A stretch of DNA of 64,000 bases from Candidatus Binatia bacterium (GCA_036563615.1 DATCMB010000014.1:62001-126000); one strand, 5' to 3'. Numbered from the stretch's first letter, positions 1 to 8,041 are shown. Numbers and translations: made by a program. Notes: generated by a model from the sequence alone, not told the origin.

Positions 1-1753
1 CGCCCTTCTCGAGGCCGTGTGCCTGCCGCTGCTCCTCGCTCACCGGGCGAAACTGGATGCCCATCCACGCCGGCAGCACGGCCTTCGCGGCGCGCAGGTC
101 GTCCTCGTAGGACGGGAAGTCCTCCTTCGGGATCGGCGGCGCCTCGCCCGAGCCGACGTCGAGAACGACGTCCTCGCAGCGCTCGAGCGCCGCGAAGGCC
201 GCGCGCTCCTCGTCGCTCGCGCGCGTCCGCAGGTACTGCTCGCCGGCGATGCGCAGCAGGAGCGCGCGCATGCGCAGCAGCGCCGCCTCGCGGACCTCCA
301 TGCGGTAGGAGATCGCGTCCGCGGTCTCGGCGCGCTCGCGCAGGACCGTGAGACGCTCGACGGTCTCCTGGTCGCGCTCGGTGAAGGGCTCGAGCGCGTC
401 GAGCAGCTCGTTGCCGAGCTCGCGCGCCTGCTCCGGCGTCAAGCCACGGATTCGGTCGGCGGACACCTTCGCCTTCCAGTCCGGGTGCGCATCGAGGAAG
501 CGCTGCAGGTTGGCGCGCGTCGCGTCGCTCAGCGACTCGCTCCAGGCGTCGGCGTGCTCGGACAGCGGCTCCCGCACCTTGGGCAGACGCTCGAGGCGCT
601 CCTCGACCTCGGCGAGCGAGCGCGGGCTCGCGAAGCCGTAGCTCTGCCCCATGCGGTCGAGCAGGCGGATCTGCGGCTCGAACGGCGCCGGATCGCGCCA
701 CACCTCGCGCAGCAGCTCGTCGGCGTACGCGGTGAGCGTCGTGCCGCTCGCCGCGGCGGCGCGCTCGAGCAGCAGCTCGAGCTGCACGTCCGAGGTGCGC
801 AGCGGAACGTCGGGCGTGCGGTCGTGGACCAGCGTGTGCGCCTGCGCGCCGACGAAGCTGCCGTTCGCGGCGAGCGCTTCGATGAAGCGCACCGAGTGGC
901 CGACGTTGTCGTCGCCGAGGTTCTCGGGATAGCAGCCGTAGGCCGGACGCTGCGCGGTCGACGCGAAGTAGCCGCAAACCTCGCCCGACGGCAGCTCGCT
1001 CGCCACGTCGTCGCGGCGCGCGAGGTGCGCGAAGCCGCCCGAGAAGCACTGCGACATCAGCATGACGACGCGCACGCCCGGCGCGAGCTCGCGCAGCGAC
1101 TCGCCGAGCTCGCGCACCGACAGCGACTGCTTGTCGCCCCAGAGCGTGATCTTGGTGTTGGTCGGATCTTCGCGGTTCGGCGTGCCGTGGTCGGTGACGT
1201 AGAGCAGCAGCGTGTCGCCCGGACGGAGCTCCTTCCCTTCGCGCGCGAACCACGCGCGCACCGCTTCGGGCGTCGCCGCGCGCAGCGTCTGGCCCTCGAT
1301 CGAGGTGCTGACGTACTGCATCGGGCGGCCGAGCGGGCCTTCGAGCGACGTCCCCTCGAGCAGCCAGCCCTTGCCCTCGGGCAGCAGCTCGCGCGTCGCG
1401 AGGTCGGCTTCCGGATCCTCGCCGTCGCTCGCGAACACCGTGATGCGCTCGCGCGGCACGCCGGCTTCCGCGAGGACCTCGAGCAGCGCCCGCAGGTGGA
1501 CGACGTGCGACTGGTAGTTGCCGGCGCGGTTCCCCCCGCCGTTGACCAGCACGACGTAGAGACGCTCGGGGTCGAGCGGCGCGGCTTTGGTTCGCGGCGC
1601 GACCGCGCCCGCCGGCGTGGCGGACGCGGCAGACGTCGCGGACGTGGCGTTCGCGCGCGGGCGCGCGCAGCCCGTCGACAGCGCGAGCGCCATGGTCAGC
1701 GCCGGGATCAGCGCCAGCGCGCCGAGCCAGGTCGCCGCGGCGGGGCTCTTCAC
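1..1753 (-). CDS. caspase-like (C13/C14-fold) peptidase lipoprotein, C-terminus beyond window
   Basis: The frame is open from a GTG at 1753 to the window edge (584 codons visible). The start overlaps the stop of the regulator gene upstream as GTGA, so the two are probably translationally coupled. The N-terminus is a lipoprotein signal with lipobox LSTGC (Cys29), which predicts anchoring in the cell envelope. The core has the catalytic pair of clan CD peptidases: a strand ending YVTDHG (His189) and a strand ending MSQCFSGG (Cys236), 47 residues apart as in legumain/caspase folds. The remaining ~330 residues are helical and not recognised. I infer a periplasmic or membrane-tethered caspase-like protease; its substrate is unknown. 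It is the last visible gene of a glycosyltransferase-regulator-protease operon. Confidence 0.8.
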   Translation of the reverse strand, partial: MKSPAAATWLGALALIPALTMALALSTGCARPRANATSATSAASATPAGAVAPRTKAAPLDPERLYVVLVNGGGNRAGNYQSHVVHLRALLEVLAEAGVPRERITVFASDGEDPEADLATRELLPEGKGWLLEGTSLEGPLGRPMQYVSTSIEGQTLRAATPEAVRAWFAREGKELRPGDTLLLYVTDHGTPNREDPTNTKITLWGDKQSLSVRELGESLRELAPGVRVVMLMSQCFSGGFAHLARRDDVASELPSGEVCGYFASTAQRPAYGCYPENLGDDNVGHSVRFIEALAANGSFVGAQAHTLVHDRTPDVPLRTSDVQLELLLERAAAASGTTLTAYADELLREVWRDPAPFEPQIRLLDRMGQSYGFASPRSLAEVEERLERLPKVREPLSEHADAWSESLSDATRANLQRFLDAHPDWKAKVSADRIRGLTPEQARELGNELLDALEPFTERDQETVERLTVLRERAETADAISYRMEVREAALLRMRALLLRIAGEQYLRTRASDEERAAFAALERCEDVVLDVGSGEAPPIPKEDFPSYEDDLRAAKAVLPAWMGIQFRPVSEEQRQAHGLEKG

Positions 1754-2478
1754 CCGCACAGCTCGCGCAGCAGCTTCGCGTTCACCACCAGATCGCGGCC
1801 GCGGCGCACGACGTAGCCCGCCTCCTCGAACTCGCGCAGGGTCTTGGTGACGCGCGCCCGCGACACGCCGGTGAGCTCGGCGAGCTCCTCGTGCGTGAGC
1901 CGCACCTTGAGCAGACGCCCGTCGGCATCGACGACGCCGAAGCCTTCCGCGACGTCGAGCAGCCCGAGCGCGAGCTTGCCGCGCAGGTCGAGCGTCAAGA
2001 GCTTCACCGTGCGCACGAAGGTGCGCGAGAAGTAGTCGAGCGTGCCGCGCGTCATCACCTGGATGATCTGCGGCGGCAGGTCGGAGACGATCTCCTGGAA
2101 GGTCGGCACGTCGATCGCCGCGGCGCGGATCTGGGTGAGCGCGCTCGCGGTGTCGAGCCGGCGTCCGCCGACCACCATGTAGCTGCCGAGGAGCGAGCCC
2201 GGCTTGGCGAGGGTCACCAGCACGCGCCGTCCGAGCGCCCCCGGGATCGACAGCTTCGCGACACCGTCGAGCATCCAGTAGAGCCGCGTCGCGGCGCTGC
2301 CGTCGCGGTAGATGACGCGGCCGCGCGGGATCGTCACCAGCTCCGCGCTCTCGAGGAGCCGCTCGATGCTCGGCTCGGGCCAGCCGAGCCGACGGAGTCC
2401 CTGAGCCAGCTTGCGTGCGCGGCGCGCGTCGTCGGCGAGCCGACGTCCGGTGGCCGCTGCGGTGGTGCTCCGAGCCAT
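1750..2478 (-). CDS. Crp/Fnr family transcriptional regulator
   Basis: 242 aa with the usual two-domain layout. Residues ~35-150 form a cyclic-nucleotide-binding-type beta barrel, and ~170-225 a Crp-type winged helix with the segment LTHEELAELTGVSRARVTKT. There is no N-terminal cysteine cluster of the FNR kind, so it is not an obvious Fe-S oxygen sensor. In the recognition helix the SR of Crp is kept, but Ala replaces the Glu that follows. The gene starts 4 bp after the glycosyltransferase stop and its stop overlaps the protease start. A palindrome at 4077-4094, upstream of this operon, has Crp-type half-sites, so autoregulation is likely but inferred. The effector is unknown. Confidence 0.9.
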   Translation of the reverse strand: MARSTTAAATGRRLADDARRARKLAQGLRRLGWPEPSIERLLESAELVTIPRGRVIYRDGSAATRLYWMLDGVAKLSIPGALGRRVLVTLAKPGSLLGSYMVVGGRRLDTASALTQIRAAAIDVPTFQEIVSDLPPQIIQVMTRGTLDYFSRTFVRTVKLLTLDLRGKLALGLLDVAEGFGVVDADGRLLKVRLTHEELAELTGVSRARVTKTLREFEEAGYVVRRGRDLVVNAKLLRELCG

Positions 2479-2482
2479 GTCC

Positions 2483-3994
2483 TCAGCGTCCTGCGACCGC
2501 CGCCGTCAGCAGGCGGTCGAGCTTCTCGGCCTGCTTGGCGCGATCGAACTCGTCGATCGTCGCCTCGTCGGGCCGAACGATCAAGCCGCCGGCGCAGAAC
2601 TCCGCGAGCAGCTGCTCGAGCGCGCCGCGCAGCGCCCCGACGTCGCGTGGGTCGACGATGCGTCCGACGCCGGCGCGCTCGAGGATCGTCGCGGTCTCGC
2701 CGGGGATGGTGAGCGCCAGGATCGGCTTGCGCGTGTAGAGGTACTCGCACATCTTGCCCTGGATCTTGATCGCGCCCGAGTCCTCGCGCGGCACCTGACA
2801 GAGCATCAGCACCTGGCTGTCGGCGACGTACTGCACGCTGTCGGCATGCGGCATGAACGGGAAGAAGCGCACCACGTCGCCGATGCCCTCGCGCGCGATG
2901 AACTCGTCGTAGAGCGGCTGGCGCTTGGTGCCGACGAAGTTGACGCGCAGCAGACGGCGCGCGTCGGCGTCCTCGCGCACGAGGTCGCGCACGGCGGTGA
3001 GAAACGGCGTCAAGTCAAAAAGCGTCTCGACCGTACCGGTGACCGTGACGTGCAGCAGCCCCGGCTCGAGGAAGCGCGGCTCGCTCGTCACGTGCGCGAA
3101 GTCCTCGGGGTCGAAGCCGTTCGTGATGACGACCACCTTGTCGGGCGGGCAAGACGGGTACTTGCGCAGGAAGTCGGCGCGCGTGGCCTCCGTCGTCACG
3201 ACGACGGAGTGCGCGCGCTCGAAGATCTCGCGCTCCCAGCGCTCCTCGCGCTCCTTGCGGCGCGGGTTGCCGGGGTACCACTGCTTGCGCCGCGGACCTT
3301 CGGTCCACGGGTCGCGCAGGTCGGCGATCCACGGCACGTCGAGCTTGCGGGCGAGCGCCGCGGCGAGCACGTTCACCGAGTTCGGCGGCGAGGTCGAGAA
3401 GATCGCCGCCGGACGCTCGCGACGCGCGATCGCGAGGCTGCGCACGTAGGCCGCGCCCGCCCAGACGATCTGCGGATCCGGCACGAGGAGGCGCGACCAG
3501 ACGAAGTTGCCGAGCGCGCCGAGCTGTCCGTGCCGCATGCGCCGCGCCTCGCGCTCCGTGCGTCCGACGGTGCCGGTCGCCGCCTCGCGCGCGAGCGTGT
3601 CGGCGGCGTCGGCGTCGCCGTTGTCACGCGCGGGCGCGCGCTTCGCCGACCCGCCGCGCAGCTTGCGCACGACGTTCGCGAGCGAGGACTCGATCGCCTC
3701 CCACTCGACGGTCGGCGTGCGGTACACGGTCACGCCGGGCGGCACGTCGCGCTCGAGCCCCTGGTCGCGCACGGGAGCGTACGGGTTCGAGACGGTGTGG
3801 ATCACCGGCCGCCAGCCCTTGCGCGCGAGATACTTGACGAACTTCGTCACCCGCTGGACGCTCACCCCGCCCTGCGGCGGCCAGCGGTAGGTGAGCACGA
3901 GCAGCGTGCGCGCGTCCCCGGAGGGCGCGGGCGCCGGGTCGGGGGTTCGGCTCGTTTCGTGGTCGGGGGCGATGCTGGAAGTCTCCGAAGCCAT
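2483..3994 (-). CDS. glycosyltransferase family 4-like protein
   Basis: 503 aa from the ATG at 3994; an in-frame ATG at 4054 would add 20 residues, and neither has a convincing ribosome binding site. After a Pro/Ala-rich leader of ~30 residues comes a GT-B N-terminal domain opening with LLVLTYRWPPQGG and RVTKFVKYL. It continues with an acceptor domain and a C-terminal nucleotide-sugar-binding domain holding the EYLYTRKPILAL segment and a helix of the GVGRIVDP type. This is the pattern of cytosolic GT4 enzymes that extend cell-surface glycans. It heads the minus-strand operon with the Crp-type regulator and the caspase-like protein. The sugar donor and acceptor cannot be read from the sequence. 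Confidence 0.82.
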   Translation of the reverse strand: MASETSSIAPDHETSRTPDPAPAPSGDARTLLVLTYRWPPQGGVSVQRVTKFVKYLARKGWRPVIHTVSNPYAPVRDQGLERDVPPGVTVYRTPTVEWEAIESSLANVVRKLRGGSAKRAPARDNGDADAADTLAREAATGTVGRTEREARRMRHGQLGALGNFVWSRLLVPDPQIVWAGAAYVRSLAIARRERPAAIFSTSPPNSVNVLAAALARKLDVPWIADLRDPWTEGPRRKQWYPGNPRRKEREERWEREIFERAHSVVVTTEATRADFLRKYPSCPPDKVVVITNGFDPEDFAHVTSEPRFLEPGLLHVTVTGTVETLFDLTPFLTAVRDLVREDADARRLLRVNFVGTKRQPLYDEFIAREGIGDVVRFFPFMPHADSVQYVADSQVLMLCQVPREDSGAIKIQGKMCEYLYTRKPILALTIPGETATILERAGVGRIVDPRDVGALRGALEQLLAEFCAGGLIVRPDEATIDEFDRAKQAEKLDRLLTAAVAGR

Positions 3995-4076
3995 GTGAGG
4001 ATCGAGCTTTCCCGAAATGTCGCGCGCGAGCCAGCGCTTCTGTCGCACCTCCATCGGCGTCCGAAAACTGCGCGGA

Positions 4077-4094
4077 TTGTGCCCGCGGGCACAA
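4077..4094. promoter_or_regulatory. perfect 18-bp palindrome, Crp-type operator candidate
   Basis: TTGTGCCCGCGGGCACAA is its own reverse complement. It contains TGTG-N8-CACA, the half-site spacing of Crp-family sites (TGTGA-N6-TCACA), with the inner A/T replaced by C/G. It lies between the divergent glycosyltransferase/Crp operon and the oxidoreductase operon, so one dimer could act on both. Binding by the regulator at 1750-2478 is inferred from proximity and geometry. Confidence 0.55.
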
Positions 4095-4103
4095 CGACGA
4101 AGC

Positions 4104-4132
4104 TTCCCGCGTTGGGCGCGCGGGCGTATATC
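4104..4132 (+). promoter_or_regulatory. possible sigma70-type promoter of the oxidoreductase operon
   Basis: TTCCCG (4104-4109), a 17-bp spacer and TATATC (4127-4132) lie 30 bp before the first start codon. This is one of very few AT-rich spots in the region. A transcript from ~4139 would put the palindrome centre at about -53. The match is modest. Confidence 0.35.
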
Positions 4133-4161
4133 GGTCTCCGCACGCGAAAGCGCAAGTCGCC

Positions 4162-4740
4162 ATGGAGCGGGAGATCCTTCTTTCCGGCATCGGCGGCCAG
4201 GGCGTGCAGCTCGCCGCCAAGATGCTCGCGCACGCCGGCATGCTCGAAGGCCGGTACGTCATGCAGTTCAGCATGTTCATGGGCAGCATGCGCGGCGGCT
4301 CGAGCGAGTGCACGGTGGTGGTCGCGGACGAGCCGGTCGAGGCGCCGCCGGTCGTGCCGTGGGCCTGGGCCGCGATCGCGATGCACCCCGCGGAGCTCGC
4401 GACGATCGAGCGCAAGCTGCGTCCTGGGAGCGTCGTGCTCTACAACCGCACGCTGCTCGCGCAGCCCGCGACGCGTCCGGACTGCCGCTGGGAGGCGGTC
4501 GACGCGGGTCGCCTCGCGGCGGAGCTCGAGTACCCGCAAGGACAGAGCCTCGTCGCGCTCGGCGCGTTCTGCGCGCTGACCGGCGTGGTCGAAGCGGCGT
4601 CGCTCGAGGAGGCGCTGCGCCAGCTCCTGCCGCCCTACCGGCACCACACGATCCCGATCAACGTCCGCTGCCTGCAGGCGGGAGCAGCCGCCGTCGCAGC
4701 GTGCGCGCGCAGCGCGCCGGCGTGGAAGGGAGCGAGCTGA
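4162..4740 (+). CDS. korC: 2-oxoacid:acceptor oxidoreductase, gamma subunit
   Basis: 192 aa, the usual length of a separate gamma subunit. It starts with the family signature ILLSGIGGQGVQLAAKML and continues with the MGSMRGGSSE segment typical of this domain. In the four-subunit enzymes this domain joins the alpha/beta core that oxidatively decarboxylates a 2-oxoacid to its acyl-CoA with reduction of ferredoxin. It is first in a tight gamma-delta-alpha-beta operon, with the next gene starting 1 bp after its stop. The substrate (2-oxoglutarate, pyruvate, branched-chain or aryl 2-oxoacid) is not decided by what I can see, so the symbol is indicative only. Confidence 0.9.
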   Translation: MEREILLSGIGGQGVQLAAKMLAHAGMLEGRYVMQFSMFMGSMRGGSSECTVVVADEPVEAPPVVPWAWAAIAMHPAELATIERKLRPGSVVLYNRTLLAQPATRPDCRWEAVDAGRLAAELEYPQGQSLVALGAFCALTGVVEAASLEEALRQLLPPYRHHTIPINVRCLQAGAAAVAACARSAPAWKGAS

Positions 4741-4741
4741 G

Positions 4742-4996
4742 GTGGCGAAGGCGGTCGGCACGGTGCGCATCGACGTCGAGCGCTGCAAGGGCTGCGAGCT
4801 CTGCATCCCGGTGTGCCCGCCCAGGGTGCTCGAGATGTCGCAGGCCGTGAACGCGATCGGCTTTCGCTACCCCGTGCTGAAGGACGGCTGCACGGGCTGC
4901 GAGCTCTGCGCGGAGATCTGTCCCGACTACTGCTTCGAGGTGTTCCGCGCGGTGTGGCCGTCCGTGCCGGCGGCGCGCGGGGAGTCGCGGGCGTGA
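4742..4996 (+). CDS. korD: 2-oxoacid:acceptor oxidoreductase, delta (2x[4Fe-4S] ferredoxin) subunit
   Basis: 84 aa from a GTG start. Two clusters of the C-x2-C-x2-C-x3-CP type are present: CKGCELCIPVCP (first) and CTGCELCAEICP (second). This is the classic bacterial two-[4Fe-4S] ferredoxin fold used as the delta subunit, which relays electrons from the thiamine-diphosphate centre to an external ferredoxin. It sits between the gamma and alpha genes, and its stop overlaps the alpha start as GTGA. All eight ligand cysteines are intact. Confidence 0.93.
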   Translation: MAKAVGTVRIDVERCKGCELCIPVCPPRVLEMSQAVNAIGFRYPVLKDGCTGCELCAEICPDYCFEVFRAVWPSVPAARGESRA

Positions 4997-6183
4997 GCGT
5001 GACGACGGACGCAGGCCCGAGCGTGCGGGAGGTGAGTGTCGGTTCGGGCGCGAAGGTGGCGGCGGCTGGCGCGGCGCCGCGTGCGTTCCTGGAAGGCGGA
5101 CACGCGCTCGCCGAGGCCGCGATCCAGGCGGGATGTCGCTTCTACTGCGGCTATCCCATGACGCCCTCGACCGAGGTGCTCGAGTACATGGCGCGCCGCA
5201 TGCCCGAGGTCGGCGGCGTGTGCATCAACGTCGAGTCCGAGATCGAGGGCATCAACATGGTGTGGGGCGCGGCCGGCGCGGGCGTGCGCGCGATGATCGC
5301 CTCGACCACCAACGGCATGAGCCTCATGCAGGAGAGCCTGTCCGAGGTGGTGCTCGGCCGCATCCCGGCGGTGGTGGTCAACATGGGCCGCGGGCAAGGC
5401 GACTACTTCCAGTGCACGCGCGGCGGCGGACACGGTTCGCACCGCATGATCGTGCTCGCGCCCGCGTCGGCCCAGGAAGCGGTCGACACCGCGTACCGTG
5501 CGTTTCACCTCGCCGAGAAGTGGCGCCACCCCGTGCTGATCTACGGCGACTTCATCCTGAGCCACACGTCGGAGACCGTGTGCTTGACGCCGCCACCGGA
5601 CACGCTCGAGCCGCTGCCCGAGAAGACCTGGGCGACGACCGGCGCGCGCGGCCGCCCACCGCGGCTCTTGACGTCGCTCGGCATGCGCAGCGAGGACGCC
5701 GAGCCGCACGCCGGCATCGGCCCCGGCGAGCACGGCGTCGACACGACGCGCCCGATGCGCGAAGCGGTCGAGCGCCACCGCGAGATCGCCGCCCGCGAGA
5801 CGCGGGTCGAGACCGCGTGGCTCGACGACGCCGAGCTCGTGGTGAGCGCGTTCGGCGTGCTCGGCAGATTCGCACGCTTCGCCGCGAAGCTCGCGCGCGA
5901 GGAAGGGCTGCGCGTCGGCTACGTGCGGCCGTACACGCTGGTGCCGTTCCCGTACGCGAAATACGCCGAGCTCGGCGCGCGCGGCGTGCCGGTCGCGGTG
6001 TTCGAGAACAACGCCGGGCAGATGGTGCAGGACGTGCGGCTCGGCGTCGAGGGACGCGCGCCGGTGCATTTCATCGGCGAGATCTCGATGGACGGCTCGG
6101 GGTTCGGCGTCGGGCCGAAGATCGACGCGCTGCACATCTTGGAGAGGCTGCGCGAGGTGTATCCGCGGCGCAGCGCCGCGTGA
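4993..6183 (+). CDS. korA: 2-oxoacid:acceptor oxidoreductase, alpha subunit
   Basis: 396 aa from the GTG that overlaps the ferredoxin stop. Longer in-frame starts inside the ferredoxin gene are rejected because of this coupling. After a ~30-residue leader comes the pyrimidine-binding domain (domain I) with GYPMTPSTEVLEYMA, the essential Glu region VESEIEG, and NGMSLMQESLSE. The C-terminal third is the domain II fold ending near NNAGQMVQDVRLGVEG. It pairs with the beta subunit to form the active site. A His/Arg-rich insert at ~240-275 separates the domains. The order of subunits and their lengths fit the Kor/Vor type rather than a fused Nif-specific pyruvate oxidoreductase. Confidence 0.92.
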   Translation: MSVTTDAGPSVREVSVGSGAKVAAAGAAPRAFLEGGHALAEAAIQAGCRFYCGYPMTPSTEVLEYMARRMPEVGGVCINVESEIEGINMVWGAAGAGVRAMIASTTNGMSLMQESLSEVVLGRIPAVVVNMGRGQGDYFQCTRGGGHGSHRMIVLAPASAQEAVDTAYRAFHLAEKWRHPVLIYGDFILSHTSETVCLTPPPDTLEPLPEKTWATTGARGRPPRLLTSLGMRSEDAEPHAGIGPGEHGVDTTRPMREAVERHREIAARETRVETAWLDDAELVVSAFGVLGRFARFAAKLAREEGLRVGYVRPYTLVPFPYAKYAELGARGVPVAVFENNAGQMVQDVRLGVEGRAPVHFIGEISMDGSGFGVGPKIDALHILERLREVYPRRSAA

Positions 6184-6199
6184 TCGTACGGAGCGAGAG

Positions 6200-6985
6200 A
6201 TGAGCGACGCGACACACGCGCCGGACGTGCCGGGCATGCAGAAGGTCTTCACGCGCTCGCCGCTGCTCGGCACCAACACGCACTCGCTCTGCCCCGGCTG
6301 CGGCGAGCCCAACGCGGTGCGCGTCCTGATGGAGAGCATCGACGAGATGGGCGAGCGCGAGAACGCCATCTGCGTGCTCGGCATCGGCTGCTACACCGCG
6401 TTCGCCGCGCTGATGGAGATCGACTGTCAGCAGGCCATGCACGGCCGCGCCCCCGCGCAGGCGACCGGCGTCAAGCGCGTGCTGCCCGACCGGCTCGTGT
6501 TCACGCTGCAGGGTGACGGCGACATGATCACCGAGGGTCTGCAGGAGGTGATCCACGCGGCAGCGCGCGGCGAGAGGATCACCGCGATCTGCCTCAACAA
6601 CGCGGCGTTCGGCGAGACCGGCGGCCACATGACGGCGACGACGGTGATCGGCCAGCGCACGAAGTCGACGCTGTCCGGACGCGATCCCGCGCGCCACGGC
6701 TACCCGATCCGGCTGCCCGAGATGCTGGTTGGCTTCGAGGGCGTCGCGTACCTCGCGCGAGGGACCGTGCACACGCCGGTGGGCGTCAAGAAGACGAAGA
6801 AGCTCCTCCGCGCCGCGCTCGAGACGCAGCGGCGCGGGCTCGGGTTCTCGCTCGTCGAGGTGCTGACGATGTGCCCGACGGGGTGGTTCGTGACGCCGGC
6901 GGAGGGGCCGAGGTTTCAGGAGGCGAACCTGCTGCCGGTGTTCCCGGTGGGAGAGCTCAAGCGCCCGCGTGACTTGACGGTGTAG
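6200..6985 (+). CDS. korB: 2-oxoacid:acceptor oxidoreductase, beta subunit (ThDP-binding)
   Basis: 261 aa. Early cysteines in SLCPGCGEPN (the conserved CPGCG motif) and the ThDP-binding GDGD...N segment (GDGDMITEGLQEV then LNNAAFGETGGHM) identify the beta subunit. It completes the enzyme encoded by the three genes upstream, with a 16-bp gap containing GAGCGAGAG ahead of the ATG. Its 3' end overlaps the 3' end of the convergent antitoxin gene by 29 bp. No terminator is visible between them. Confidence 0.92.
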   Translation: MSDATHAPDVPGMQKVFTRSPLLGTNTHSLCPGCGEPNAVRVLMESIDEMGERENAICVLGIGCYTAFAALMEIDCQQAMHGRAPAQATGVKRVLPDRLVFTLQGDGDMITEGLQEVIHAAARGERITAICLNNAAFGETGGHMTATTVIGQRTKSTLSGRDPARHGYPIRLPEMLVGFEGVAYLARGTVHTPVGVKKTKKLLRAALETQRRGLGFSLVEVLTMCPTGWFVTPAEGPRFQEANLLPVFPVGELKRPRDLTV

Positions 6986-7235
6986 GTAGCGGGTCGAGGC
7001 CGCGTGCGCGGGCTCGCTGCCGGAGCTTGTCGAAGAAATCCGGTGGGAGCGCGCCCAGATCTTCGCTTTCGAGCGCAGCGAGAAGCTGCTGGTCGAGCTC
7101 CTTCTTGGCCTTGCGCTCGCGCACGAGCTCTCGGATGTATTCGCTCGCGCTCGTGTAGCCGCCGGAGGCTACCTCGGAGTCGACGAACTCCTTGAGCGCA
7201 TCGGGCAGCGAGATGTTCATGGTCGTCGTCGCCAT
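6957..7235 (-). CDS. ParD-type ribbon-helix-helix antitoxin, solitary
   Basis: 92 aa from the ATG at 7235 (MATTTMNISLPD); a TTG at 7262 is a weaker alternative. The N-terminus is a ribbon-helix-helix DNA-binding unit, followed by YTSASEYIRELVRERKAK, the classic ParD/CopG helix pattern. A charged C-terminal tail normally wraps the toxin. ParD antitoxins sit directly before a ParE toxin, but downstream of this gene is the convergent oxidoreductase beta gene, with no ParE-like frame on either side. It is therefore an orphan antitoxin, or a remnant left after loss of its toxin. Confidence 0.85.
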   Translation of the reverse strand: MATTTMNISLPDALKEFVDSEVASGGYTSASEYIRELVRERKAKKELDQQLLAALESEDLGALPPDFFDKLRQRARARGLDPLPTPSSHAGA

Positions 7236-7246
7236 GGCGCGAGAGC

Positions 7247-7261
7247 TGCCAGAAATTGGCA
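7247..7261. promoter_or_regulatory. inverted repeat upstream of the ParD-like gene
   Basis: TGCCA-gaaat-TGGCA lies 12-26 bp upstream of the ATG at 7235. ParD-type proteins autorepress by binding short palindromes here, so this is a plausible operator. Arms are only 5 bp. Confidence 0.4.
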
Positions 7262-7262
7262 A

Positions 7263-7624
7263 TGTTTGTCACAATTCTCGGACAGAGCTCGAAGTGCCCA
7301 GACCGCTTCGGTCGCTGCGACTTGCAACTCGTCTCGTAGCTCGAGGCTCGCCGGGATCCGCCAGGGGGGGGCTGCGGGCATGGCAGGCATTTCGGGCTCC
7401 GATGCTGCGGGTTCGAAAGCGGCGTGCCTGACGCCTGCCCGGGACTCTATTCACCGCGTCGCGCGGTGCTCAAGCTGAGTTTTCTTCGCGGGACTGCCTC
7501 ACCTCGCACGGTTCTCTCACAGCGCGGCCTCGCACGGACGCCGGCGCGCCCGAAAGCGCCGCTACGTCGAACGCGCCGGTGGCCCGGAAGGAGATCGAGG
7601 GACGGTGGCGAGCGAGAGAGCCGG
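7263..7624. other. intergenic region with no recognised gene
   Basis: About 360 bp between the antitoxin start and the end of the next minus-strand gene. Several open frames cross it, but none has a family signature, a good ribosome binding site or a signal peptide. I see no stable hairpin, tRNA or repeat. It may be the decayed site of a lost toxin or other gene. Confidence 0.4.
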
Positions 7625-8008
7625 TCACAGCCCCGGGTCGCCCACCGCGTTCTCGCAGATCGTCTCGCCGGACCGCACGGCGCAGAACGTCAGGAGCGCA
7701 CGCTTCCTCGCGAACGCCCCCTCCAGCGTACAGTACCCGACCTGGTCGTTGCCGAAGTACGCCACGGACGTCGTCGAACCCGGAGAGGGCGCGATGGGGC
7801 TGGCTACCGCGAGCACCGAACCGTTGCTGTCGTGGATCCTCAGCGCGAGGCCGGACAGCTGCTTTGGACCGGCGTTCAGCACGCGGCAGACGAAGTAGTC
7901 CGCTTGGCCCTTCTGCAGCGCCGGGGTGGTCTTGACCGCAGCACCTGCCGTCGACGCCAAGAAAAGGATTCCGACTGCTGGCGCAAACCCCAGAGGCTTT
8001 CTGACCAT
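7625..8008 (-). CDS. small secreted protein, unknown function
   Basis: 127 aa. A hydrophobic signal peptide (VGILFLASTAGAA, cleavage near residue 24) is followed by a ~100-residue mature domain with four cysteines (YFVCRVLNAG, GYCTLEG, TFCAVRSGETICEN). The CxVxNxG start and alternating hydrophobic residues suggest a small beta-sandwich stabilised by disulfides. GGGAG-type purines precede the ATG. I do not recognise a named family. The 62-aa gene divergent from it begins its mature region in a similar way (AAVKTTP versus AAVLTSP), so the two may be relatives. Confidence 0.65.
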   Translation of the reverse strand: MVRKPLGFAPAVGILFLASTAGAAVKTTPALQKGQADYFVCRVLNAGPKQLSGLALRIHDSNGSVLAVASPIAPSPGSTTSVAYFGNDQVGYCTLEGAFARKRALLTFCAVRSGETICENAVGDPGL

Positions 8009-8021
8009 GCGCGGCTCCCAA

Positions 8022-8041
8022 GGGCCTTCTCTCCAAGGCCC
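8022..8041 (-). promoter_or_regulatory. hairpin in the 5' leader of the secreted-protein gene
   Basis: Perfect 7-bp arms GGGCCTT/AAGGCCC enclose a 6-nt loop that reads GGAGAG on the minus strand, 14 bp upstream of the ATG at 8008. It could be a leader structure affecting translation, or chance in GC-rich DNA. Confidence 0.3.

Noticed and set aside
17..1816. A 600-codon plus-strand frame across the first 1.8 kb
   Set aside because: The opposite strand holds the lipobox, the His/Cys dyad and coupling to the regulator gene. The plus-strand product is Arg/Ala-rich without motifs.
7409..7419. GGTTCGAAAG resembling a tRNA T-loop
   Set aside because: There are no pairing arms for T, anticodon or acceptor stems in the flanking sequence, so no tRNA is supported.
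7263..7624. Possible ParE toxin partner for the antitoxin
   Set aside because: No frame on either strand shows the ParE pattern, and ParE should lie downstream of ParD, where the oxidoreductase beta gene ends.
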